Source of the DNA: Bathynomus jamesi | Lineage: Eukaryota; Arthropoda; Malacostraca; Isopoda; Cirolanidae | Assembly (NCBI GenBank): GCA_023014485.1 | Contig: JAJOZX010002361.1 | Location: forward strand, 410,001-474,000 | Reading direction: 5' to 3' | DNA: 64,000 nt | Shown here: positions 33,923 to 41,964 of the stretch, one piece after another | Numbering within the stretch: the stretch's first letter is position 1 | How the letters are laid out: each line of letters starts with the position of its first letter | Program-made: the position numbers and the translations under genes | The notes under the pieces: generated by a model | Told to the model about the DNA's origin: nothing | Seen by the model: the letters and a program-made list of their open reading frames with translations, nothing else | Database searches by the model: none

Positions 33923-35423
33923 CACACCGCATCCCATCAGAGGTCTTCAGCAGGGACATCGGCAATGTATCCATATAATGTTAATAATAACCGAAACTCG
34001 GGGAAAATATACTCTCTGCCTTCCGCTCTATCCCAAATCCTTTTCTCTTAGTAACCTCTTAATACAAACTAATCTATCATATTTTGCGACTTTTTAACTC
34101 TGGTAGGATTCAATTCCATTCCTATAGTGTAAGAGATACTTAAATTCATGTGTGTATTATGCCATATGATGTGCGTAATAAATAATCATTTTTAAATAGT
34201 TGGAGCGTTCAAGATCATCTGTAATAATCTATAGACTACCCCTCAAGCCCACTCTCAACACTTAGATTCCCCTTAGACACAGGCGTCTTCAAGTAACATG
34301 AATGCGTAGAGATCTAAGGTGTTAGATTCCATATTATATAATTTATGTGCTAGGTTTAAGAACGCTGGCATTGAAGGATGGAAGGAAGGGACAGTAAAAG
34401 CGATAATAGGTTTAATGAAGGAAGTGGAATGAGGATGGAGGTAAGCGTTGCTATGTCGAAGGAAACGAGGTTGGGTGGGGAATTACGAAGGGAGGAGGAA
34501 AGGGAGAGAGGGGGCTAAAATGAACGCGGGGATGGGTTAAGGGAGAGGAGAGAAATTCATATGAAATGCTAAACACAAACTCAAATATTTATTTTAATGC
34601 CCTAGACCTAGAAAGACAAAGAGCAAAATACCTTAAACTAACAATGAATTGACAGAAACAGAAGAGTCTGGTTATAGACGCACTGATAGGTTTAACGTAT
34701 GTGGCTAGAGGCCGCCACTCAGAATTACCACTACTACTTAAGTCATAATAAGGTTATTTACTATGACAGAGTAGTCATGAGTAGTTATGGAAATAAAATA
34801 TGATTATACTGTTGATGGCTGACTATATTCAGTTGGGATATAAACTATTGCTGACAATCTTTGGATCCTTGGCTTTTAAGACGAATTTTTTATGCATATG
34901 TTCAACATATGCTCATTATTATTACCATTCGAAGGGTTGGTACCAAAAAAAAGCTGAATTTTTTAAATAATTCCATGAATAGAGAGGAAAAAAATAGTTG
35001 ACGAAACGTCTTTTGAATATCGAACTTCAACATCGAACGATAAAAAGCATTCTGAAGAGTGCTTTTTATGGTTCCATGTTTTATTAACCAAGTAATTGAA
35101 CCCCCAGTAATTTGGGGGGCCTGCGGTCCCTCAGTTATTGTCGGTTCAATTATTTGATTAACAAAACTATAGAAAATAATACATATACCTAGCGTTGTAA
35201 TTACTGGGACCGAAGGCCCCAGCACCGCAAAAAAACTATAGTAAAGAACGCAGCCATGAAAATCTTGAGTTTCACATTGTGTCAAGATTTGTGAAGCTTA
35301 AGATTTTCATGATTATAGTTTTATTGACCAAATAATTGAACTCCCAGTAATTGGGGGGCCTATATAACTGTCTGTCCCACCCTAAAACACAGATTAAAAT
35401 TAATCGAAACCTACGGGAAAATT
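33561..35423. other. Non-coding stretch with long (CT)n
   Basis: (CT)n of about 60 bp at 33860-33919; purine-rich 34370-34560; a hairpin at 35083-35165 ('ttaaccaagtaattgaaccc' loosely mirrored). The 35000-35370 segment contains two related copies of 'aattgaac(t/c)cccagtaat' and is probably a decayed repeat. No gene. Confidence 0.6.
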
Positions 35424-35605
35424 ATTGAATACCCGGTTTGGTTAATTGAATGCCCAGTTTGGTCAACTGTACGCCCTTGACGATTGGTTAGGTTAAGTCG
35501 TGATATTTCCGTTAAACCTAACGAAAATATCACGACTTAACCTCACCAAGCGTCAACGGTGTACAGTTGACCTAACCGGGCATTCATTTCATTTGTCTGT
35601 AATAT
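35424..35605. repeat. FB family palindrome copy with terminal units
   Basis: 'gtacgcccttgacgattggt' and 'gttaagtcgtgatatttccg' mirrored on the right, with flanking 'gaatgcccagtttggtcaac' units on the left and 'gttgacctaaccgggcattc' on the right: the fullest copy of the family. Confidence 0.9.
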
Positions 35606-35658
35606 TCTAATTTGGTGTTTTTTTCTTAAATTTCCGGGAAATACTAGCTGGGGTACCC

Positions 35659-35697
<39 letters not shown>

Positions 35698-35701
<4 letters not shown>

Positions 35702-35915
35702 ATTATTTCACGAAAGTAAACACGTGAAAAATATTTATGATGAATAAAACCACGAAGGAAAGGAAACACAAAAAGGTGCTCAAGCGCTTTCGTCTAATGA
35801 CATCCTCAGGAACACTGAAGTACATAAAAGGTTACGGCCTATATATAGGTTACAGAAAGAAAAAAAAAAATAATAAAAGAAAAAAATAAATAAATAAATA
35901 ACATACATACACACA
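35698..35915 (-). mobile_element. Penelope-type terminal sequence, inverted partner of 41110-41305
   Basis: The sequence 'accacgaaggaaaggaaaca' through 'cctatataggttacagaaag' recurs in reverse complement at 41110-41305. With the GAAAGCGC core it resembles the terminal (pLTR) sequences of Penelope-like elements, known in animals to carry hammerhead ribozymes. The RT is not present here. Confidence 0.6.
35776..35815 (-). ncRNA. Hammerhead-ribozyme-like motif
   Basis: Minus strand: stem I GTGTTC with GAGCAC (six pairs including one G-U), core CTGAGGA, stem II GTC-ATTA-GAC preceded by one extra T, GAAA, palindromic 4-nt stem III GCGC, and a CTT cleavage-site-like triplet. This is the layout of minimal type I hammerheads reported from Penelope-like elements. 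The extra nucleotide before stem II is atypical and activity is unproven. Confidence 0.5.
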
Positions 35916-35917
35916 AA

Positions 35918-35965
<48 letters not shown>

Positions 35966-35988
35966 ACACACACATATATATATATATA

Positions 35989-36746
35989 CAGGGTGGGCCG
36001 TAAGTTTCCATACATAGGAAAAATTAAACGTTTGTTTTTATGTTTCAGATACCCTAAGAATATGCGTTTGACGTAAGATCTTGTTTACTGATGAAGCAAA
36101 TTTTTACGTCAATGGAGAGGTTAATCGGCAAAACATACGTTATTGGAGTAATGCTAACCCTAACTGGCTGAGTCCGACGAAGATGCAAGGTGCCGGTAAA
36201 GTGATGGTGTGGGCCGGGATATGGGGTGACAGAATTATTGGACCAATTTTTGTCAGTGGAAATCTTAATGCCGAAAGGTATCTTAACATGTTGCAAGAAG
36301 AGATTTTCCCATCCCTGCTAAACGAGGAAGGTAACTTCCCAGTTTACTTCCAGCAAGATGGAGCTCCACCTCATTATGGTCTTCACGTGCGTCGGTATTT
36401 GGATCAGCAGTTTCCGGATGCTTGGATTGGTCGGCGTGGTCCTGTGGAGTGGCCTCCCAGATCCCCAGATCTCACCCCCCTTGATTTCTATCTTTGGGGG
36501 CACTTGAAGGCCATGGTGTATCAGGAAAAGATACGAGACATAAATCATCTAAAGGAACGTATCACCAACGCCATTACAAGCATAACGTCAACTGTGCTAA
36601 TGCGTGTTCATCAACAGTGGGGAACACGTATTGAAATGTGTTTTCAAAACAATGGCAACCATGTAGAGCATATTATATAAATAAAAATGGTTGTCCATAA
36701 AAAAATGTTTATTTTTCCTATGTATGGAAACTTACGGCCCACCCTG
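35989..36746 (+). mobile_element. Mini-mariner, complete ends, internal deletion
   Basis: Inverted ends CAGGGTGGGCCGTAAGTTTC at both termini, matching for about 32 bp, flanked by TA (35987-35988 and 36747-36748). Length is only 758 bp, against the 1.3-1.5 kb expected. Confidence 0.94.
36081..36680 (+). pseudogene. Mariner catalytic domain lacking its DNA-binding domain
   Basis: The open frame of about 199 codons begins almost at the first catalytic residue ('[11 protein letters not shown]'), only about 60 bp from the left inverted repeat. D2 is in '[12 protein letters not shown]', D3 in '[15 protein letters not shown]'; I count 41 residues between D2 and D3, giving DD41D. All three acidic residues are intact and the frame runs to a natural stop. 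The paired helix-turn-helix N-terminus is wholly missing and no in-frame ATG precedes the first D, so it cannot act alone. Confidence 0.9.
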
Positions 36747-36750
36747 TATA

Positions 36751-36934
36751 TACATATATGCAATAAACGGAGAAGTAAAAATTAACAAAGAGGCATACAG
36801 ATTTGTAAGGAAAAATATCGATTTTTGTATTTTTATAATTCATTTGATCTTGTGCTAAAAATCGATATTTTTCCTTACAAATCTGTGTGCCTCTTTGTTA
36901 ATTTTTACTTCTCCGTTTATTGCATATATGTATA
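36751..36934. repeat. 184-bp inverted repeat
   Basis: 'tgcaataaacggagaagtaa' through 'ggaaaaatatcgat' mirrored at 36845-36930 with one or two mismatches; loop about 25 nt. It lies directly between the mini-mariner and a TA tract. Confidence 0.93.
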
Positions 36935-36957
36935 TATATATATATATATGTGTGTGT

Positions 36958-36997
<40 letters not shown>

Positions 36998-37068
36998 TAA
37001 AGAACGACGCTTGTATAGGAGATATTCCGCGCAAGACGAGAGAGAGAGAACGGAACAAATGAAAAAAT

Positions 37069-37145
37069 GAGGTAACCACCTGGGAATCGAACCCGGGATC
37101 TTCCGATTGCCGGTCAGACGCGATAACCATTACACCATGGACCTC
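37069..37145 (-). tRNA. tRNA-like gene, unit 1
   Basis: On the minus strand a perfect A box (TGGTGTAATGG) and B box (GGTTCGATTCC) with tRNA spacing, an anticodon-arm-like TCTGA/TCGGA stem with loop CCGGCAA, and an end stem GAGGTCCA/TGG(TT)ACCTC with a 2-nt bulge. A T6 tract at 37062-37067 is a proper pol III terminator. If the loop is read normally the anticodon would be GGC (Ala), but position 33 is C instead of U and the acceptor is irregular. It may be a pseudo-tRNA or SINE-type head. Confidence 0.6.
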
Positions 37146-37337
37146 ACTCTTCCAAATGCCGTAATTCTTCTACATACTCGCAGAAACCAATGCCCCAAGG
37201 GGGCACCTCCCGCATGCCGTAACATTATATACATTCAACTGCAAAGAACACGCAGTATAAATAACGTAAAGAACGACGCTTGTATAGGAGATATTCCGCG
37301 CAAGACGAGAGAGAGAGAACGGAACAAATGAAAAAAT

Positions 37338-37414
37338 GAGGTAACCACCTGGGAATCGAACCCGGGATCTTCCGATTGCCGGTCAGACGCGATAACCATT
37401 ACACCATGGACCTC
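37338..37414 (-). tRNA. tRNA-like gene, unit 2
   Basis: Same sequence and orientation as unit 1, exactly 269 bp downstream, with A box, B box and T6 terminator (37331-37336). No differences seen within the 77 nt. Confidence 0.6.
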
Positions 37415-37578
37415 ACTCTTCCAAATGCCGTAATTCTTCTACATACTCGCAGAAACCAATGCCCCAAGGGGGCACCTCCCGCATGCCGTAACATTATATA
37501 CATTCAACTGCAAAGAACACGCCCCCTTGGGGCATTGGTTTCTGCGAGTTGTAGAAGAATTACGGCATTTGGAAGAGT

Positions 37579-37655
37579 GAGGTCCATGGTGTAATGGTTA
37601 TCGCGTCTGACCGGCAATCGGAAGATCCCGGGTTCGATTCCCAGGTGGTTACCTC
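37579..37655 (+). tRNA. tRNA-like gene, unit 3 (inverted)
   Basis: Plus-strand copy after the inversion point; identical boxes and T6 terminator at 37657-37662. Its upstream part is shortened at the array centre, yet 'ttgtagaagaattacggcat' remains. Confidence 0.6.
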
Positions 37656-37847
37656 ATTTTTTCATTTGTTCCGTTCTCTCTCTCTCGTCTTGCGCGGAAT
37701 ATCTCCTATACAAGCGTCGTTCTTTACGTTATTTATACTGCGTGTTCTTTGCAGTTGAATGTATATAATGTTACGGCATGCGGGAGGTGCCCCCTTGGGG
37801 CATTGGTTTCTGCGAGTATGTAGAAGAATTACGGCATTTGGAAGAGT

Positions 37848-37924
37848 GAGGTCCATGGTGTAATGGTTATCGCGTCTGACCGGCAATCGGAAGATCCCGG
37901 GTTCGATTCCCAGGTGGTTACCTC
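37848..37924 (+). tRNA. tRNA-like gene, unit 4 (inverted)
   Basis: Plus-strand copy, 269 bp after unit 3, with identical A and B boxes and T6 at 37926-37931. It completes the mirror image of units 1 and 2. Confidence 0.6.
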
Positions 37925-38335
37925 ATTTTTTCATTTGTTCCGTTCTCTCTCTCTCGTCTTGCGCGGAATATCTCCTATACAAGCGTCGTTCTTTACGTTA
38001 TTTATACTGCGTGTTCTTTGCAGTTGAATGTATATATATATATATATATATATCAGTGGCGACTCGTGACATTTTTGTTCAGGCATGCAATGTTATGGAA
38101 TGGAAGAAAAACATCCGCCTAACCCTCTTGCCCAAACTTTGCATATTGTTTACATAGAACTTAGCAAGTTAAAGGTGTTTTACAAACTTTTGGGGACCTC
38201 TTTGAAGGAAAGTTCATTTAATGTTAGGCTTAAATATGCGAACAAAAAATTAGACATATTTATATATAGTAGTTACCGAATTGATCTAAAGAAAAAGATA
38301 CAAATTTAAAATTTACCTTAAATAATTGTGAAGCA

Positions 38336-40504
38336 TTATTTGAATTGAAATTCTGCTCTCCTAGTTTTCCTGCAAAATTCTTCGATGACCAAATTGTAAA
38401 AGTACTCTCGATTCTCCATAAGCTTCTTGAGGAAATTTTTTTCAATTGAAATTAAGGCAAGATTAGATAGCCTTTCTTCACTTTGGGAACTCCGTAAATA
38501 ACTTTTAATTCTTTTAAGAGCAGAAAATGATCGCTCAACACTTGCTGTCGATATTGGTATAGTTAGAATCAAATTCGTCAATTTATATATTTCCTTAAGA
38601 CCTTTGTGCATTTCGCTTTCCAGTAGATATTTTAGGAGCTCAGCAACATTCTTTTTGGCAAAAGATTTGTGCGAATATAAAACACACAATTCAGAACGGA
38701 GACGAGGAAACTCAAAAAATGAATTGTAGCTTCTTTTCAAAGATTCAAAAGCTCTCTCTGGGAAAGTAACATCATAGAACTCAAATTTTTTGCAATCTAA
38801 AAGCTCAATGAATTCCAATTTTTCCATTGAACTGAAACGCTCTTTCATTTGAAGAAGTATATTATCGAATATTTCATGAAATAGTTGACTATACTTCTCT
38901 TGTGGAGAAAGACTCTGTTTCCTTTTACATACAGGTTCACCACATCTTTCTGTTATCAAGTCCCACATATCTGCAAATTTTGTATCCCTTATTTGTTTGA
39001 TTTTTTTCATAGTGCTTTCAACGGTGATTGAGCTATACACAATATCCATAGATTTTGTTTGCAGCACATTAAATAGATATTCAGTAAAAGGAAAAATTGA
39101 AGAAAATACTTCTAATAAAAAATTAAAATCGAAGGTATCGATACCAGCAAGCAATCCGCGTGCACTATTTTTTGTTTTTTCATCAAATTTCTTTGGGTTT
39201 TCAAGAATGCTTTTTAAAAGATCTATTAAATCTTCTTTATTTTCCTTAACTCTTTCAACTAGACGAGATGAATAGTTCCACCGCGTTGGAGCCAGTTTAG
39301 GGAAACGCTTTCCAACAACTTTGTCAAGCATTGAAGTTCGCTTAGTTGAACTGCTGAAAAATGATGACAAACTTCCTAATACTGAAAAAAAATTATTACA
39401 TTCGGAAATTTCAGCGACAGCTTGGGATAAAACAAGGTTAAGTTTATGGGCGTAGCAGTGAAGAAAAATAGCCTCTGGTACAGTTTCTCTAATCTTTGTT
39501 TGTACTCCATTAAGATCGCTCCCCATAACAGCAGCACCGTCGTAGGTTTGAGCAACTAATTTTTTCAAACAGCCCAGTTCACCTAGTTGCCTTATAGATA
39601 AATCAGAAATCGCTCCTGCACTTCTATCATTGCTGACGTCATTGAATTTTATAAATCGTTCACAAATCTCTCCATGTTTATTAACATAACGAACAACAGT
39701 AGAGAGTTGAGAAAAACAGCTGACATCAGATGTTTCATCTAATAAAATCGCCACATACATGCAGTCGATAAGCTCACGTTTTATTTGTTCTAACATAACT
39801 GCACTAATAGATTGAATTATGTCATTCTGAATAGCAGATGATGTTCCCTTAAAAACAGTCGCAGTTTTTAAATGGTTTTGAAGCTTTTCATCGAATTCTC
39901 CCATACAAAATACCAATTCAATATAGTTACCCCTATTGTCAGCGTTTTCTTCTTCATTGTGACCGCGAAATGCTAATTCTTGCATACCTAAAAAACATGT
40001 TATCCTAATCAAACGTTTCAAAATTTCTCGATTCTTATTAACTTCTTCGTTATGTCTGGAAATGGCAACTGATTTCTGCTTGTCGAGTATTAAATCAATT
40101 CTTTCTGACTTTCCAAATGTTTTAAGATCAACAAATGCATTTATGTGAGCAAGAGATTTTTCATGGCGAGAAATTGCAGTATGTAAATTGTTTAAATCGT
40201 CGTATCCACGACTAACAGAATTCCACACAGAGTTATCTCTTGAAAATAGGAAACACGACCAACAGTACAATTTGTTATTTGAAATATTTCCACATAACCA
40301 GGGAACATCATCATACAGCTTAGGATTAAATTTCCTAGTGAAGCCTTTATTTTCTTTGCTTAAATTCAAATGTGGAATCGGTCTGCCATTATTCAATATG
40401 CGCTTTTTCTCATCAAAAGAGAGTGAGTAAAATCTTCTAGTCTTCAATTGATTAAACACATCGTCAGTCATTATGGGCACTACAATGCTATAATTAAAGC
40501 ACAA
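38336..40504 (-). CDS. hAT transposase, TTF finger + DUF4371 + hATC, intact
   Basis: A single frame of 722 codons for a nuclear cut-and-paste transposase. Domains: TTF-type zinc finger at about 60-125 ('WLCGNISNNKLYCWSCFLF', 'RHEKSLAHINAF'); DUF4371/RNase H-like core at about 175-400 with 'AILLDETSDVSCFSQLS', 'AQTYDGAAVMGSDLNGVQ' and 'HCYAHKLNLVLS'; hATC near 645-690 ('TIPISTASVERSFSALKRI'). Length is normal for ZMYM1/TTF-type hAT proteins. A second in-frame ATG at 40471 ('MTDDVFNQLK') better matches the start of the related broken copy at 29590 and is the likelier start. No internal stop or frameshift is visible. Similar host-like annotations are common in databases, but the terminal repeats show this is a transposon gene. 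Confidence 0.92.
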   Translation of the reverse strand: MCFNYSIVVPIMTDDVFNQLKTRRFYSLSFDEKKRILNNGRPIPHLNLSKENKGFTRKFNPKLYDDVPWLCGNISNNKLYCWSCFLFSRDNSVWNSVSRGYDDLNNLHTAISRHEKSLAHINAFVDLKTFGKSERIDLILDKQKSVAISRHNEEVNKNREILKRLIRITCFLGMQELAFRGHNEEENADNRGNYIELVFCMGEFDEKLQNHLKTATVFKGTSSAIQNDIIQSISAVMLEQIKRELIDCMYVAILLDETSDVSCFSQLSTVVRYVNKHGEICERFIKFNDVSNDRSAGAISDLSIRQLGELGCLKKLVAQTYDGAAVMGSDLNGVQTKIRETVPEAIFLHCYAHKLNLVLSQAVAEISECNNFFSVLGSLSSFFSSSTKRTSMLDKVVGKRFPKLAPTRWNYSSRLVERVKENKEDLIDLLKSILENPKKFDEKTKNSARGLLAGIDTFDFNFLLEVFSSIFPFTEYLFNVLQTKSMDIVYSSITVESTMKKIKQIRDTKFADMWDLITERCGEPVCKRKQSLSPQEKYSQLFHEIFDNILLQMKERFSSMEKLEFIELLDCKKFEFYDVTFPERAFESLKRSYNSFFEFPRLRSELCVLYSHKSFAKKNVAELLKYLLESEMHKGLKEIYKLTNLILTIPISTASVERSFSALKRIKSYLRSSQSEERLSNLALISIEKNFLKKLMENREYFYNLVIEEFCRKTRRAEFQFK

Positions 40505-40814
40505 AAGGGAACACCGAACACAAGTGGATGCTTGCGGCGGTGGTACTGGAAAGAAGCCTTGTCAGAATTGCCAGATGTTACTTTTGGTGAATGCACCTAT
40601 AAAACTGAATGCATGCCGTATTATTTTCATTAATTAAAAAAAATCAGAACAAAGCTTTTTAATTATTTTTAGTAAAAATATTAAGTAAATTTTCTAAGCA
40701 TATTTTAAAACATATTGCCTTTTGAATTTAGCTATGAGGCTCAAAAAAAATATCTTATGGATAGTGAGAAGTCTCCTTAAAAAATTGCCCAAGGCAAGGC
40801 GGTGTAAACAAAAT

Positions 40815-40955
40815 CATGTCTTATTTCACTAGACAATTAAGAACATTTTTCTGTACCCAGACTGAATTAGTGAATGCGTTAGCTACAAGTATTTCGATCT
40901 GTGTACAGAAAAATGTTCTTAATTGTCTAATGAAATAAGACATAATTTTGCTTAC
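40815..40955. repeat. Inverted repeat inside the hAT 5' region
   Basis: 'atgtcttatttcactagaca' plus 'attaagaacatttttctgta' mirrored at 40906-40952. It lies upstream of the transposase start and could be a nested MITE or a foldback. Confidence 0.88.
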
Positions 40956-41109
40956 GCCCAATAGCCAGTTCATGCGTGATTGAAGCCTTAGACTATTTTT
41001 AGTTTCTGAAAATTATTTTTGTCAATTATAATCCTTACTTAGATCTGAAAAGAGAACATATTTAACACATGCATTGCATGCGTTGCATTCATTAAGAAAT
41101 CGCCACTGA

Positions 41110-41296
41110 TATATATATATGTTTGTGTGTATGTATGTTATTTATTTATTTATTTATTTTTTCTTTTATTATTTTTTTTTTCTTTCTGTAACCTATATAT
41201 AGGCCGTAACCTTTTATGTACTTCAGTGTTCCTGAGGATGTCATTAGACGAAAGCGCTTGAGCACCATTTTGTTTCCTTTCCTTCGTGGTTTTATT

Positions 41297-41305
<9 letters not shown>
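41110..41305 (+). mobile_element. Penelope-type terminal sequence, inverted partner of 35698-35915
   Basis: Reverse complement of the left block: 'ctttctgtaacctatatata', 'ggccgtaaccttttatgtac', hammerhead-like motif, 'cctttccttcgtggttttat'. Between the partners lie the mini-mariner, tRNA-like array and hAT. (TA)n flanks both outer edges. Confidence 0.6.
41226..41265 (+). ncRNA. Hammerhead-ribozyme-like motif
   Basis: GTGTTC (41226-41231) pairs with GAGCAC (41260-41265); CTGAGGA 41232-41238; stem II 41240-41249; GAAA 41250-41253; GCGC 41254-41257; CTT cleavage-like site to 41259. Sequence identical to the inverted copy at 35776-35815, including the atypical extra T at 41239. Confidence 0.5.
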
Positions 41306-41340
<35 letters not shown>

Positions 41341-41476
41341 TATATATTCTACAGTAAGATTGTGAAACGAGTGATTTCATTAAATTCCTGAAATTTTCAG
41401 TAATTTCGTGTAATTACTGTTTCAGTCAGGGGCTTCATGAAGTTACTGAAATACTTCAGAATTTCACCTAACCTAA

Positions 41477-41941
41477 TGTTGGTTTTCGTCGTCGTCGTCG
41501 TTGGGCCTAGGCAAGCTACGGCTTGGGACCGTAGCGCATCTATCCGGTATAGGTTAACCTGGATGATGTAGCCATAAGCACTGCCGCTGGTTAAGTGCCA
41601 ACCAGTGATTATCTCACTAGCCGTATTGAGTCCGTTAGGCGAAACTGCGACAGTACCAAGGATGGAAAATATAACCCTTGGATTTCTATTATTTATTTGC
41701 AAAATGGACATGGTATTAGATTAAAATAATTATTTGAATATAAATAATTAACTGACAATTGTGATATATAATTAATTATGTTTACATACAATAAAATAAT
41801 ACAGTATACAAATTAGTATTAATGTGGTTTACAATTGAATTATGATGGGTAACTAATTTAAAATGAATTTATAGCTATTCCGAAATTCAAGACGGTAAAA
41901 TTAACATTTATCTTGAAACTAAAATAAGAGTATTCACTACA
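41477..41941 (-). repeat. 3' LTR of the young Gypsy element
   Basis: 465 bp, matching 45982-46449 except for the 3-nt indel. It contains an (GAC)n-like run 'cgtcgtcgtcgtcgtt' at its end. Confidence 0.95.
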
Positions 41942-41964
41942 CACTCCCCCACCAGAGAGGAAGT

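Larger units (their letters stand above)
36996..38032. repeat. Palindromic array of four 269-bp units, each with a tRNA-like cassette
   Basis: Two units run minus (36996-37264, 37265-37520) and two run plus (37521-37728, 37729-37997 plus the leader remnant to 38032). Unit period is exactly 269 bp. The inversion point at about 37520 lies at 'ccccttgggg', a short palindrome within the unit. Units are nearly identical by eye. Unit content: 'cgttctttacg', the tRNA-like gene, T6, 'ctctctctctcgtcttgcgc'. The array is bounded by (TA)n on both sides. Confidence 0.93.
38054..41108 (-). mobile_element. Apparently intact hAT transposon
   Basis: 3055 bp with ends CAGTGGCGACTCG and, inverted, CAGTGGCGATTTC, inserted in a (TA)n tract; the flanks are consistent with an 8-bp ATATATAT duplication but cannot prove it. 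Subterminal 'gcatgcaatg'/'cattgcatgc' motifs are present at both ends (38083 and 41069). It holds one complete transposase frame and an internal foldback at 40815-40950. Confidence 0.93.

Noticed and set aside
37107..37886. Three near-identical short frames beginning 'MPVRRDNHYT' across the 37-kb array
   Set aside because: They run through the tRNA-like cassettes on the wrong strand and repeat only because the 269-bp unit repeats; not genes.
36996..37997. Maverick/Polinton or giant-virus tRNA cluster
   Set aside because: No associated polymerase, integrase or capsid frames anywhere nearby; the array is simply repeated units between TA tracts.
38336..40504. Host zinc finger MYM-type gene
   Set aside because: The frame sits inside an element with hAT terminal repeats and has a broken sister copy with the same ends; transposon gene is the simpler reading.
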